From contig JAJEKV010000052.1 in assembly GCA_021234155.1 (NCBI GenBank), positions 5,988,925 to 6,052,924 of the forward strand: a stretch of 64,000 nucleotides of DNA. Reading direction: 5' to 3'. The notes under the pieces are model-generated. The model was not told the DNA's origin. It ran no database searches and saw nothing but the letters and a program-made list of their open reading frames with translations. The DNA comes from Isoetes taiwanensis. Its lineage: Eukaryota > Streptophyta > Lycopodiopsida > Isoetales > Isoetaceae. Positions 12,966 to 25,464 of the stretch are shown in pieces. The position numbers and the translations under genes are program-made. How positions within the stretch are numbered: the stretch's first letter is position 1; every line of letters starts with the position of its first letter.

Positions 12966-13665
12966 AATCACTCTCAGATAGCTAGATAGCTGCTTATGAA
13001 TGTATCTGCCCCCTTTTATGGCACCCATATGGCTGCCACTCTGAAGTTCAGCTGCCATGTTTTAGAGCTCAGAGACGGCAGCTTGTTTGAAATGCAAAAA
13101 CTAGTGGAAGCCCACAGCAAAAATACTTATCTCTGCACATCCAGCTCTGCTATGGTTGGAAGACAGCTTTGGAACTCAGAAAGGTCTCGGATTTGGTCGA
13201 GGTCAAAATTTGAGGCTGAGTCGGCTCCAACTTTGCTTCACTCTGCACATCCGGCTCTGTTATGAAGAGAGCTTTGGAACTCAGAAAGATGTCAGTCTTG
13301 GCAAGGTCCGAATTTGGGGATGAGAACGGCTACAAATTTGCATCGATACCTCTGTGACCTCCGCGATCAGCTCGACAATCAGGAATGATGGCCTTTGAGA
13401 TAAGATAACCTGCATTAAAGTGACCTCCCAAGGTCACTTTAATTTTCAGTTTACTTTTATTTTTGGGTTAGTTTTACGTTAAATTTGTTAACTTAACGTA
13501 AAGTAGTCTGAAGCTTGTTCGGGTTAGGGATTTTAGGTTTAAAAAATTAACAGAATACTAAATATGTAATTTAACGGAACACTAACCTAACTTGTGGTAT
13601 GAATCTAACAATTGTTAAAATCCTAACACATCCCAACTTAACGGCTGGTGCAGAAGGTACCCTTA

Positions 13666-14348
13666 CAATAGAAGAGGCACATAACGCAGTTAAGGATCTG
13701 ACTACTAGCTGTCTGGAGGTTGCACAACTGACACCAACTCAACCCCAAACAAGTAGGCCTGTCAATCCCAAGCCAGTTGCAGGCCAACGGCCCACATTTT
13801 CCAACTGATTCTTTCCACAATTACCATCCTGGAGTTGTGCACCTTATGTGGCAGACTGTTGTTCCGCAGATTGCAGCATAACCTTAATTGAAGGCAGTGG
13901 TGAAGAAAATCAGCATATGGTTCTACCATAGGACCCAGGACCAGAAGTCCATGTTCATGATCATTAGATGACCTTGTCAAATGGGACTACAATACCAGAA
14001 CCAAGTCTTCGACCAAAACGTTAAACCATAAGTCTTCCCCTATGCTCAACATTTTTATAAACAGCCAGATAAAGATATGAATGGAGATACATTGGCATAT
14101 CCTATACCAGTAGACTCATCGCAGCACAGTTCAATTCAGCCAGCAACCCAGATCGATTGTTCCAGCTAAAACTTGGTTTGGGAATCCGACTTGTTTGATT
14201 TGATTTGCTTATCATTGTGAAATCCACTGCTCCATAAAAGGACTAGGGATAGATCTTACCTACATATCACACGTCACAGAATTTCCTCCCACCTTGTTAA
14301 GAACATCCAACATTACTGCATCAACTCGAGCTATAAGCCAAATTCCAT
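13666..14348. other. 3' flank of the purine gene, no other gene
   Basis: Lies between the PIF-type element and the stop codon of the GAR transformylase gene, and must include that gene's 3' UTR (minus strand). No unambiguous AATAAA signal was found. Confidence 0.5.
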
Positions 14349-16320
14349 TCAATATCTCATGCCACTTAATTGATCAAGTATGAAAGGGACACCATCCTCT
14401 CGCCAATAGATACGATCGTCACAAAGTGCAGCAATGGCCTCTCTATAAATTACATGTTCCTGCAAAAATAAACTAGCATATCTACTCAAGACCCAAGTAC
14501 AATAAGTATCAAAGAACAAAGTTTTCTAAGAGGATAAAGAATACCATTTACCTGTTCCAGAACTCTCGTTGCAAGTGCATTCGCTGTATCATCTGCTGAA
14601 ACTGGAACAACACGTTGAGCTAGGATTGGACCATGGTCATATACTTCATCAACAAAATGAATGGTTGGTCCTGAAAACCTATACATATTTATAAAACACA
14701 TCATCCTAGCCAATAACTCGTTTATTAAGATCAACTCCCAATCAAGACAGGTAGAAACATTAAACAAAAAAATTAAATAGATCTTTAAACGTCAGTATGC
14801 ATTGGCTCAGAACTAATTTTTCTTCACATGGGATCAGGCAAACTGTGAAAATACAGCATCATGGCCATTCACATAACGTCATTACCCATCAATAGCTCTC
14901 CAAACTAAAACAAATAACATAAAACCAATGAACAAAGAAATTCGCACTCCTCAGGTATGTTTTGGCTCAGAGAAAACTTTTCTTCAGTTGGATCAGGCAA
15001 ACTGTGAAAATGGAGCATCATAGCCAATAACATAGCACAAAATTGATTATATGACACATCAAAGAAACCAGTGGGAGGCTGCCCTTGTGAGAAGATTGAA
15101 CTTCATCTGAAGTAGCAGTGCAAATTAAGCAATACATTGTTCCTTTGTTCAACAAGTGATTGCAAGTATCCTATATTCCTTATAAGCTATAACATGCCAT
15201 ATGGCAATCTCCGTTATTCCAATATGCAGTCTATAACTTTCCTTTGGATGCGGCCTTCAATGAGAATGCAAAATAAGAATCCTCATGCATGGCCTCTAAT
15301 ATTTTCTTCAGAACGGAAGACAAATCTTAACTCTTTTAGCAAATCTTTACTCTTTCTTCAGAACGGAAGTGCCTAACTAAAGAAATTCCAAAATCTAAAG
15401 TCATGCTTGACAAACTAGACTAAGAAATCAGGAAACAAATAAAGCAGAAAACAGCCATAAGGTGATCATACCGAGCACCAGATTTTATCACAGCTTCGTG
15501 CACCTTTTGACCATACATTCCTTTACCACCAAAAGCAGGAAGAAGAGCAGGATGTACATTTAGTATGGAGCGAGGATATGCTTTTACAATTTGTTCAGGC
15601 ATGAATTTTAAATATCCAGCAAGAATCAGATAATCAACAGCAAAGCTTCTGCAATCGACCATGTGGATTAGAAACATTCAAACTGTTAACTGTTACACCA
15701 ATTCAACACAATGCTAACATCCAAGCCATGAAATATAAGTTGCAGACCTGAGAGTTGTTATTAGTTCAGTCTCAGAAATACCCTCAGGAGCATATTTTCC
15801 TTTCGGAAAGGATATAGTCGCAATATTGTTCTCTTTAGCATATTCGCAACCCTTGGATCCTGATTGATGGCAAAGAAAGCAGCTCAAACTCAAAACAGAT
15901 ATTCATCTGATACCATAAAGCGTGTAACTTACCTGGTTTGTCAGAAACAACGACAACAACATTGCCATTGATGGTGTTCTCCAATGTGGCATTATGGATT
16001 GCTTTGAAATTCGAGCCTCCACCGGAAAGAAATACTGCTAAGTTTTTTCTCCTGGGAATGTGCGTTGCAGTTTTTAAGACATCGCTGGAAGCTCGAATGC
16101 AATTAGCTCCCATACATCTTCGACCAAATAGGTGCCCAATAGGAAAATGAGAAGCACATTCTAATCTGGAGTTATAAGGAAAAATGCAAGACCTCGAATA
16201 GCTACTGGTGAAGGGAATCGCAGAAGGAGAAGGACTTTGCATAGCAACGTGATGACAAAGAGAGAGATTATAATGAAGAATGGAGTCCATCGCAAAAAAT
16301 TTATATGTTTCTGAAGCCAT
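14349..16320 (-). CDS. phosphoribosylglycinamide formyltransferase (GAR transformylase), five exons
   Basis: Transfers a formyl group from 10-formyl-tetrahydrofolate to glycinamide ribonucleotide, step three of de novo purine synthesis, in plants a plastid/organelle activity. Exons on the minus strand: 16320-15933, 15859-15748, 15648-15472, 14678-14552 and 14459-14349. All introns are GT-AG and phases match, giving 304 aa. Residues 1 to about 90 are Ser/Arg-rich and fit a transit peptide. The core then starts LAVFLSGGGSNFKAIH (phosphate-binding loop). SILNVHPALLPAFGG supplies the catalytic Asn and His, and HFVDEVYDHGPI the catalytic Asp. All three are intact, and the C-terminus (IYWREDGVPF) is complete. 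The first Met precedes the transit region, with a second in-frame Met 10 residues on. Intron 3 is the longest (793 bp) and holds a duplication. This is the only intact low-copy gene that I see; homologues are called purN in bacteria and part of GART in animals. Confidence 0.95.
14790..15030. repeat. diverged duplication inside intron 3
   Basis: Two diverged copies of about 75 bp, near 14791 and 14951, share TTGGCTCAGA, TTTTCTTCA and the block GGATCAGGCAAACTGTGAAA, spaced about 160 bp apart. Both lie in intron 3 of the GAR transformylase gene. Confidence 0.75.
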
Positions 16321-16416
16321 TCTAAGCCAGCTCTAAAACCTTACCTGGCGCACCGAATAGAGAACGACACGGCTAAGAAGCTATCGGAATGAGGCGCCGC
16401 TGGCTTTCTGTGCTCG

Positions 16417-16442
16417 TAGGGTTTTGACAGGGTTTTGACGTC
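16417..16442 (-). promoter_or_regulatory. telo-box and TGACGTC element upstream of the purine gene
   Basis: About 100-120 bp upstream of the start codon the minus strand contains AAACCCTA (16424-16417), the plant telo-box often found near genes of growth and nucleotide metabolism, and a second AAAACCCT. Next to them is TGACGTC (16436-16442), an ACGT-core bZIP-type site. The function is inferred from motif and position. Confidence 0.45.
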
Positions 16443-17094
16443 GGTCCAAACTATGACCCGCCGTATAAAAATACTTTAAAATACACGTAAGTCCCCAAAG
16501 GATCACTGCCTATACACCAACAGCAAAGAACCCATGTCAAAGAAGCTAGGGACTCTCCACCATTCAGGGTGCTTTCCCATGGGCAGAAAACCTCCAGATT
16601 TCCTGAAGGTCTGGTCTGCTTTCCCGATGTTCCCATGAGCTGAGAACCGGAGTGGCTGAGGTTAAGAACCTCGTTTAGAAAATAATCGCGAGGAATACTT
16701 TTGGACCTGGGCCTGACCTCATCCAGGTCCGGCCGTCCATGGGAACGCACCCTCAGGCCACCAAGAATGCGGGCAAAATATTGGCTCCCTTTTTGGATTC
16801 CAAAAACGCGAGTCTAATATCTTGCTTGAGTGTTTTACGAGCCGAATACCATAACAGTAACTTATACTTCTTATGTTACGAGGATTGCCTTTGTTGTAGT
16901 AATGCTCTTTAGCACAGGTGGCTAGTGCGTTGCTGGAAATCAAGTATATGCTTCAAAGATGTCTGGTTGCTGGCCCCAAAAGCATGTCCCATGTGCATGC
17001 AACAATGGCATGTAAGGATGCATCCTAAAAAGGGACCTTGGAAACCAAGATCCACATGGAAAAAAAAGGCATTTTTTTGCTTTGCGGCCTTTTT
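16443..17094. other. no recognisable gene
   Basis: Distal upstream region of the purine gene. Open frames at 16451-16750 and 16719-16943 have no domains. Confidence 0.5.
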
Positions 17095-17472
17095 AGAGAG
17101 AGAGAGAGAGAGAGAAAGAAATGAAATGAAATGTTTAGTACGTCTTGTTGAGACCTATCAGGTCTATAAGACGGATACATTTATAAAGAATGTATTTACT
17201 TATATCATGTTTCATTCTCGTATTCCTCCCTATTATACTCCTCTACATTAGTTTCACTATCACTATTCTGCATCTCGTCTTCTCCCTCTTCATTATCCGA
17301 ACCAATGATTGCGTTGTCAACAGATACTGTCTTCAAACATAGTTCTCTTTTTTTCAATACCTCCTGTACATAGAGACTTACATGCTTCACATGAAGTTCA
17401 AACAACTCAGTTAGGGATGTAACCGGTATTTTGTGTCGGAGAGGGAGGGAGGGAGGGAGGGAGAGAGGGAGC
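17095..17472 (-). mobile_element. LINE 3'-end fragment between two GA-rich microsatellites
   Basis: From 17116 the sequence shares with the 3' ends of LINE-1 and LINE-2 a GA-tract joined to GAAATGAAATG and the palindrome-like GGTCTATAAGAC. The minus strand also gives LTELFELHVKHVSLYVQEVL, similar in placement to the ELFDLS region near the end of the LINE-2 ORF2. It is bounded by (AG)n at 17095-17115 and by a GAGG/GGGA run at 17439-17472. I infer a severely 5'-truncated copy of the same family. The protein similarity is weak. Confidence 0.5.
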
Positions 17473-18856
<1,384 letters not shown>

Positions 18857-18994
18857 GAAATGTTTATGAAATGTTTATAAATATATCCTCAAGAAACCAC
18901 CGTCTATGTGGACGCCAATCATACACTTACAGATTGTAAATATATCCTCTAGTGCATCCTCTAAAAGAAATGCACTAGACCCCTCTAATAACTC

Positions 18995-20181
18995 ATCCTC
19001 TTGTATCTCTTGAATGTTAAGTTTCCTCAAAGATTATATCCCTATGATCCAATATTTTAACAATAAAGTCACCGATTGTGCTACCTGGCATCAAAGAAAG
19101 CTATCAAGTTGCCACAAACAATATTATATGTATCTCGATGCTTTTTGTATTGCGGGCGCTGTAAAGCACATGCATTTCATCCTCAACCACTCCCATCTTA
19201 CATAGGTTGCGAGTCTCATGGGGAACATTGCTCCAGCCAAACTTCAACGCCAAGATGATGTGAGCTAAGGTCTCGATTCCGCTAATTGCATGCCTTAACT
19301 TTAATGACACGCCTTCTCTCAAATATCTTGGAACCTCAAGCCGCGGGACGATATTCTCAGCCAGTAATATTCCTTTTTCTTGACTTCCTCGCACTCTCCA
19401 TGATTTCTCCATAACATGTTCCATTACCCACTCCTAATATCCGCATGATGTTCGGGCCAATCGATACATCTAAATCCCACTTTCTCATCCAATCTTATAT
19501 ATCGAAGATACCATCCCTTTACATTTTACGTTGCCTCTAAGGGCCAATCGGGGAGTAAACTAGATAAGGCATTTCACAGACTTTGCATACATACCAAAGC
19601 TGCTTGGACAAGGCTTCGATTGCGATGATGTCATCCCTTTTCGGCCAATAGCATGTCATACACGATCTGTGACTTAACACCTAGCTCGCGAAAAACTTCT
19701 TCCGTACCTTTTCTAGCTTCCTCCAAGTCTCCTCCCAAACCCTGAGCCCACACCTCACAACCATACAACAATACTGTTTTGCACTAGGACCCCATATAAC
19801 CTGTTTTCAATTGAAAGTTCCATATCTCATTTTTTTTTTCTTTCACGGCGCATACTATATAATGCTTTCAAAAGCACCATTTATCCTCTGCTCTTCTACA
19901 AAGATAGTTCCAACTCGGACTTTTATCAACGCTTTATCCCTAGATATTTATATGAGTCCACCAATTCCACCGGTTCCCCTTTGTAAACAAGGTGTATGTG
20001 GTCCACTTTGTTTGCCCCAAACACAATTATTTTGGTCTTACCCATGTTCACTTTCATACTCTTGTGATCACAAAATTCAGCCAATCCATCTAAATGTTTC
20101 TGTATTCCAGCAATTGACCTTGACAAAAGCACTACATCATCCGCATATAGAAGTAAAAACACCACAAACCTCTCTAGTATT
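18995..20181 (-). pseudogene. LINE-1 ORF2, RT palm end to C-terminal domain
   Basis: Begins within RT at the catalytic motif LYADDVVLLSRSIA (about 20155) and continues through KVNMGKTKIIVFG and ELVDSYKYLGI, the thumb-proximal motifs of non-LTR RTs. At 19424-19104 it gives the C-terminal domain, with RHAISGIETLAHIILALKFG followed by VPHETRNLCKMGVVEDEMHV. In LINE-2 the corresponding region keeps a CxxC-x10-HxxxxC zinc-like motif. Here two of those cysteines are lost and the frame between 19430 and 19920 is broken. It is the 3' half of an ORF2 whose 5' half is at 25465-27584. Confidence 0.85.
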
Positions 20182-20430
20182 ATGGGAAATATCCATCAAC
20201 GTAATATCCATTCACCTAATGCCACATGTCTGCCACATACCCATTAGATACAAAGAGCTGTTCGCACCAAAGGGCATGCCATTCTGATCAACGCAACCCT
20301 TTGTAGGGGATATATACAATCCACCTATCAGTATGTACTAATGCTTTATCAAATATATCAGACTTCATCTTCTTCGATTGTTCTTGTTGTATCTTGATGT
20401 ATTTTTTCTGATCTTTCTTATTTGATTATA

Positions 20431-20442
20431 TGGTATCAGAGC
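20431..20442 (+). promoter_or_regulatory. Copia-1 primer-binding site (initiator Met tRNA)
   Basis: TGGTATCAGAGC is complementary to the 3' end of plant initiator tRNA-Met and marks the end of the 5' LTR. The preceding 250 bp is therefore LTR sequence. Confidence 0.9.
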
Positions 20443-20693
20443 TTTCCAAGAAACGATCATGGCAAAAGCTTCCAAGAAAACTTTACACAAGATAAACAGG
20501 AGGATAGCAAGAAGAAGAGAAAACAGAATCAAAAAAGCAATTAAGAGGGTTAATCAAAGATTGAAACAAAGAAAGAATGAGAAGAGTATTTTGAATCAGA
20601 GGAGGATCGTTCTGCAAATTGTCTTGTAAGAATACGCTTCCCTGGTGTTTATCTTCCATTTAAAGTTAATTTCTTTGTTGTATCATACAATCA

Positions 20694-22575
20694 ATGGCTA
20701 CTGCACCCTCTTTAACTGAAACACACCGTCTCATTGAGTGGTTCGATGGGTCAGGTTTCCACCACTGGAAATTAAAAATGAGAATGTTACTCCTGGAAAA
20801 GGATTTATGGAGGATTGTAGCAGGTCTAGAACATAAGCCAACTTCAACATCCACCCCAGATGATCAGTCCAAATGGGAGGCAAAAGATGGAAGGGCTTTA
20901 GCCGCCATCATTTTAAACCTCCGTAACAATGTGGTTACACATGTAAGTGCAATCAAATCGTCAAAGGAAGCCTGGGATATATTGGTTGGCATTTATGAAC
21001 CTCAAGATGTGAGCACAAGGCTATTCTTGAGAAGAAAATTTTATAAAGACCTCCAAATGCATGAAAATCAGAGCATGGCAGATCATATCAATCAGTTCAA
21101 GTATCTCCTGGAGCAAGCTTGCATCTGTGGGATCGCCAATTGAAGACTCTGATGCTATTATGACATTATTGGGCAGCCTACCCTCTTCTTATGAAGGTTT
21201 TGTTCAAACCTTATCTACGCAGGTTATGGGATCAGTGCAAAGCAAGATAGCAGCAACTCATGTATTATCACTGCAATCCACGATCTCTATACTCCTGCAA
21301 GAGGAAACAAGAAGAAAAATGGTAAATTCTCCAAGTTCTGAGATTGTTGCTTTATTCACAGGTAAGAAGAGGCCAGAACCTACCAGGAAGTTCAATGATC
21401 GGCCATCTTCATCTTCTAATAAAGAAGACAATAGCAGCGGCAAGAAATTTTATAAGAAGAAAGGGAAATGTAATTATTGCCACAAAGGAGGACATTTTTT
21501 CAAAGACTGTAGGAAACGCCTTGCGGATGAGAAGAAGAAAGGAGAGGAGAAAGCCAAATGTCGTTCACTGTAATGACCAAGAGAGGTTATGCTTATCTAA
21601 CACTCATGAAGCACATTATACTACTAATGATGCTAAATGGCTTCTTGACTCTGGTGCTTCTTCTCACATGACATATCAAAGTTCATATTTTATCTCATAT
21701 GAAAGATCTCCCAAAGGCCAAACTGTCCTTCAAGGTGATGATAGTACGCTTGTTGTCAAGGGCCAAGGCATTGTCTTGGTGCAACTCCCAAATGGGACCC
21801 AAGACTATTCATGATGTGTTTTATGTCCCTGCACTCACTAAGAACTTGCTGTGATGCAGGCCTTCAAGTGAAATTTGGCATCCAAGATTGTCATTTACAA
21901 AATGCCCAAGGCAATACAGTTGTCAGTGGAGTAAGAGAAGGGAATTTATATTCTTTCTGTCTATCTCCTGTTACAGATCCGTCCCAACCTATTGCTATGA
22001 TAGCACAAGTGGAGCAAAATATGTTATGGCATAATCGATTGGGGCACGTTGGCAAGCATGTCTTGCAGCAGATCAAGTCTCAGAATCTGGTGCCTCAACA
22101 AGAGTTGCAAACACTTTCAGACTGGAAGACCTGTGATGGGTGTATGCGAGGCAAGCAACATCGTCTTCCCTTTCCTAAATTCAGTGAGTCGAGAGCCAGT
22201 GCATCTTTGGAATTGGTGTATTCTGACATTGGTGAATCCCCTGTGCTGTCTGATAATGGAGCTAAGTATTTCATTACATTTATAGACGATTATTCAAGAT
22301 TCACCTTTGTCTATTTCCTAAAGAAAAAGTCTGCTGCTCTCCAAGCATCTATGGAATTTAAGGCTCTCACTGAAAATCAATTTGGTTCTTGCATTAAGAC
22401 CCTTCGATTAGATAATGGAGGAGAATACATCTCAAAAGCTTTTAATGAATTCTGCCTTGCAAATGGCATTGCAAGAAACTTTACAGCCCCATATTCTCCG
22501 CAGCAGAATGGCATTGCGGAAAGAAAGAATAGAACATTGGCTGAAAGTACTTCCTGCATGCTATATGTAGCATAA
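20694..22575 (+). pseudogene. Copia-1 gag, protease and N-terminal integrase
   Basis: Gag starts at MATAPSLTETHRLIEWFDGS (20694), with the WxxW-type DUF4219/UBN2 region and a CCHC zinc knuckle CNYCHKGGHFFKDC near 21468. A frameshift occurs near 21135. Protease carries WLLDSGASSHM (about 21640) with its catalytic Asp. The pre-integrase HHCC is visible as LWHNRLGHVGKHV with CDGCMRGKQH. Integrase has the catalytic Asp in VYSDIGES, Asp in RLDNGGEY and Glu in NGIAERKNRT. Translation ends at 22575 where another insertion begins. Frameshifts near 21135, 21550 and 21810 split what was one polyprotein. Confidence 0.9.
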
Positions 22576-24210
22576 TAACAGGGGGTTACTTTTAGATTTT
22601 TATACGCTTTTTCACATGGTTTTTCTATGATTTCGTTGTTGTATTCGTTGAGGTGTACTAAATAGTATTTCTAGAGTGCACCCTTTATGGGCCGTTGATT
22701 TTTAAGTTGGTTGGAACAATCAGGGGTTGTTGTCTTTCTCTGCGCATGTGTTTGTGCATGAACACTGCGCGTGTGTATGCATGTGCATGTGTGTGCATGT
22801 GCAAGTTCATGTATATGCATTATGCATGTGCATGTGTATTGTGCATGTGCAAGTGCAAGTGCAAGTGCATGTGCATGTGCATGTGTGCATGTGTGTGCAT
22901 GTGTGCATGTGCATGTGTACTTGCCCTCTTGGATTCTTATTGCCGGAGTGGATTTTACTACCCGCGAGATGGATTTTTTTCACACTTACAAGGTATTTGT
23001 TTTTAATGTTTCTTCAGTTAGCATAATGTTTTTTTTTTTGCAAGGTATTGCTTTCCCGATTCTACAATGTAGTGCTTGCAAAATCCCCTTTTGTTTCCTT
23101 CCTAATATTTTGCTGCAGATTCAAGTTTAGGCCCTCTGTTTGCCCACAACTCTTGGATATTTTTGGTGCCCGGATTGTTCATAGCAGCCAGCCTTAAGTT
23201 TCAATCAACAAACGGATTCTTATGCACACAACATGGATTATTCCAATGCCCTTTTCCATGTCACGCTTGATCAGTCAAACAAAGGGCCACAAGAATGCAT
23301 TTATATTGTAGGTTTGGAACTTTAATCGAACCATAAGGTGAATCATGCATTACCTTTAAGCTAGAGATGGAGCATCCAAAATCATATGGATTGATAAACA
23401 ATGGTGCCATTGTGAAAGAGAAATAGTTGTAGCGAAGTAACAATATGTAGCATAATAATTGCGGGGGTTTTCTTTGTGTTGCAAACTTTATGACTTTCTA
23501 ATAATGGGATCAATCTGCTCTATCTTTATGGTAACTTTTACTTATGTTCTATTTGTTTTATTGTGATCAAATTCAAAAGCTACAGGTGATGAAAGCCTCA
23601 AATGAATTCTAGTTTTTTTCTGGTTTGAATTCTAAAATTGTTGTCACACCCCGGGGGGGGGGGGGTTGACGGCCCTAAGGCCCCCGAAAGGGCCAAAAAA
23701 AATTTTTTGCAACACAAACCATTAACATCCAACATATAAAAATTAAATCCCCCAACACATAACAACTATTGACATTAACAACCAACACATAACTACCATT
23801 GACATTAATTAACACAACCATTGGGTCCAACACATTTAAATTAAAATCCCCCTTAAACCCCTTTGGTTTGGGTGCATATTCACACGGGGGGTGACGTAGG
23901 GCAGCGAGAGCACTCATAATTGTATTTTGGACGTACGAAATCAACACCATATAGTATTCTGCTTGAAATCTTATAGTATTTTGCGAATCTTGTTATACAG
24001 TATAACAAATTTTGTACTTGCATACCCCACAAACGAGGAACTTTACGTACGGTATAGATTAAGAAATAAGGGGTGAATATGCCTATCCAACAGCTCTCGT
24101 TGCCCGGAGTCACCCCCGTGTGAATATGCACCCAAACCAAAGGGGTTTAAGGGGGATTTTAATTTAAATGTGTTGGACCCAATGGTTGTGTTAATTAATG
24201 TCAATGGTAG
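22571..24210. mobile_element. insertion of about 1.64 kb in the Copia-1 integrase
   Basis: The Copia reading SCMLYV at 22570 resumes as VPNKFWAEAL at about 24210. The intervening DNA has no integrase similarity. GTAG occurs at both junctions (22567-22570 and 24207-24210), a possible short target duplication. The insert looks composite. The first part (22579-23442) is bounded by a 16-bp direct repeat, ATATGTAGCATAATAA, at 22563 and 23443, and contains a TGCATG-rich tract (22740-22920). The second part (from about 23640) holds a long inverted repeat. No transposase frame is visible. The class is unknown. Confidence 0.7.
23793..24210. repeat. long foldback (arms of about 102 bp)
   Basis: The arm at 23793-23893 (from CTACCATTGACATTAATTAA to GGGGGGTGAC) is the near-perfect inverted complement of 24109-24210, around a spacer of about 215 bp. 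The outer end of the right arm coincides with the junction to Copia-1 integrase sequence. The left arm is preceded by related but uninverted CATTAACA repeats and a G-run (23653-23666). RNA from either strand could form a hairpin of about 100 bp. Confidence 0.85.
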
Positions 24211-25464
24211 TTCCAAATAAATTTTGGGCTGAAGCATTGGCAACGGCAGCATATGTTCAGAATCGAATACCCATCACCCCACTTGGTGGTAAGACTCCAT
24301 ATGAGATGTGGTTCAAGAAGAAACCTTCCTTATATTATTTGAGAACATTTGGATGCATTGGCTATACCTTTATCCCAAAGGCCAAGTGCCGTAAATGGGA
24401 TGACAAACGCATCAAGACTATTTTTGTGGGGTATAGTTCAATGGCAAAAACTTATAGGATGTATAATCCCACAACTGGCAAGGTAATCATTTCTAGAGAC
24501 GTGATCTTTAATGAGAATATGTTCTACAATGATACAAGTCATGATGAACAACCCCTGCACTTGTGGGAAGCAATGTATCCTCCACTTGATGATCCTAGTA
24601 TTCCAGAGATGACTGATGTTGGCCTAAATCCAATACCATCTCAAGAACCAATATCTGATCCAGAAAATGCAACAGTTGATGAGAATTCTAGAGTTCCTCC
24701 TCCAGAGACTAGACCGTCTTCACCGTTGCAAGATAAAGGAAAAGCTCCCTTCTCTAGCCCTAAGAGGTCTACTTCCTCACGAGTGGCAAATCCAAATAAT
24801 CAAAGCAAAGTATCAGCATCCACCAATGACGCTACAGATACCAGTAGATTTGGAAGAAAGAGAAAGCCCTCATTGAAGCTTTCTGAGTCATCTTTGCCAT
24901 CTATGAAGAGACATTTTGCTAATGTTGTTTCTGCAGATCCATTATCAGTTAAAGCAGCCTTGCAAAGCCCTCAAGTTCCAGAATGGCAAGATGCTATGGA
25001 CTCGGAATATCAATCTCTCATGGATAACCAGACTTGGACACCAACCCCTTCCTCCTGGGCGCAAAGCAATTGGATGTAAGTGGTTATTTAAGTGCAAACT
25101 TAAGGCTGATGGTTCAGTTGACCGTTATAAAGCCCGCTTAGTGGCTAAGGGTTATTCCCAAATAGAAGGCCTTGATTACACTGATACATTTTCTCCAGTA
25201 GTCAAAATGACTTCTTTAAGAGCCCTTTTGACACTTGCAGTGGCACAGGACTTACACATCCATCAAATGGATGTCAAAGCTGCTTTTCTCAATGGTGAGT
25301 TGATGGAAGACATTTTTATGCGTCAACCAGAAGGCTATGTTAGTCCTGGCCAAGAACAATTAGTGTGCAAGCTCCAGAAGTCACTATATGGCCTTAAACA
25401 ATCACCGAGAGTCTGATACCAAAGAATTGACACTTTCTTGAAATCTAATAGTTACAGTTCAAGG
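24209..25464 (+). pseudogene. Copia-1 C-terminal integrase and partial reverse transcriptase
   Basis: Resumes with VPNKFWAEALATAAYVQNR, GGKTPYEMW and the RTFGCIGY block, then ISRDVIFNE, the usual end of copia integrase. A Ser/Pro-rich linker follows. After a frameshift near 25050, RT begins IGCKWLFKCKLKADGSVDRY, then FSPVVKMTSLRALLTLA, HQMDVKAAFLNGEL (first catalytic Asp) and SLYGLKQSPR. A stop replaces the usual Trp at about 25416, and the element ends some 50 bp later, before YVDD. No polymerase could be made from it. Confidence 0.9.

Larger units (their letters stand above)
10379..13662. mobile_element. PIF/Harbinger-type DNA element, non-autonomous, carrying a PPR fragment
   Basis: The left end starts GGGTACCTTCGCACC and continues CGTTAAGTTAG. 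The right end is its inverted complement (CTTAACGG ... GAAGGTACCC), giving terminal inverted repeats of about 33 bp with few mismatches. Both ends are flanked by TTA (10376-10378 and 13663-13665), the 3-bp TWA-type duplication of PIF/Harbinger elements. The subterminal zones (10379-10680 and about 13420-13662) are dense in GTTAAG/CTTAAC and TTCGCAC motifs, which could be transposase-binding sites. No transposase or Myb-like frame is visible, so mobility would need a partner element. The interior holds the PPR pseudogene at 11930-12965 and a tandem duplication at 11637-11808. The size is 3,284 bp. The family call rests on the ends and duplication only. Confidence 0.75.
20182..25464 (+). mobile_element. 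Copia-1: truncated Ty1/copia retrotransposon inside LINE-1
   Basis: Contains a Met-initiator primer-binding site at 20431, gag, protease, integrase and the first part of reverse transcriptase, in copia order (integrase before RT). The sequence stops in RT shortly after SLYGLKQSPR, before the YVDD motif. RNase H and a 3' LTR are missing, so the 5' LTR (about 20182-20430) cannot be delimited by comparison. The element is interrupted by 22571-24210. It lies opposite to LINE-1 and is flanked by a duplicated 68-bp piece of it. At least three frameshifts make it inactive. Confidence 0.9.

Noticed and set aside
19811-20287. 158-codon plus-strand frame
   Set aside because: Antisense to the LINE-1 reverse transcriptase, whose YADD frame is clearly the real one.
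22695-23130. Cys/Met-rich small proteins in three overlapping plus-strand frames
   Set aside because: All three are translations of a TGCATG/GTGCATG low-complexity tract.
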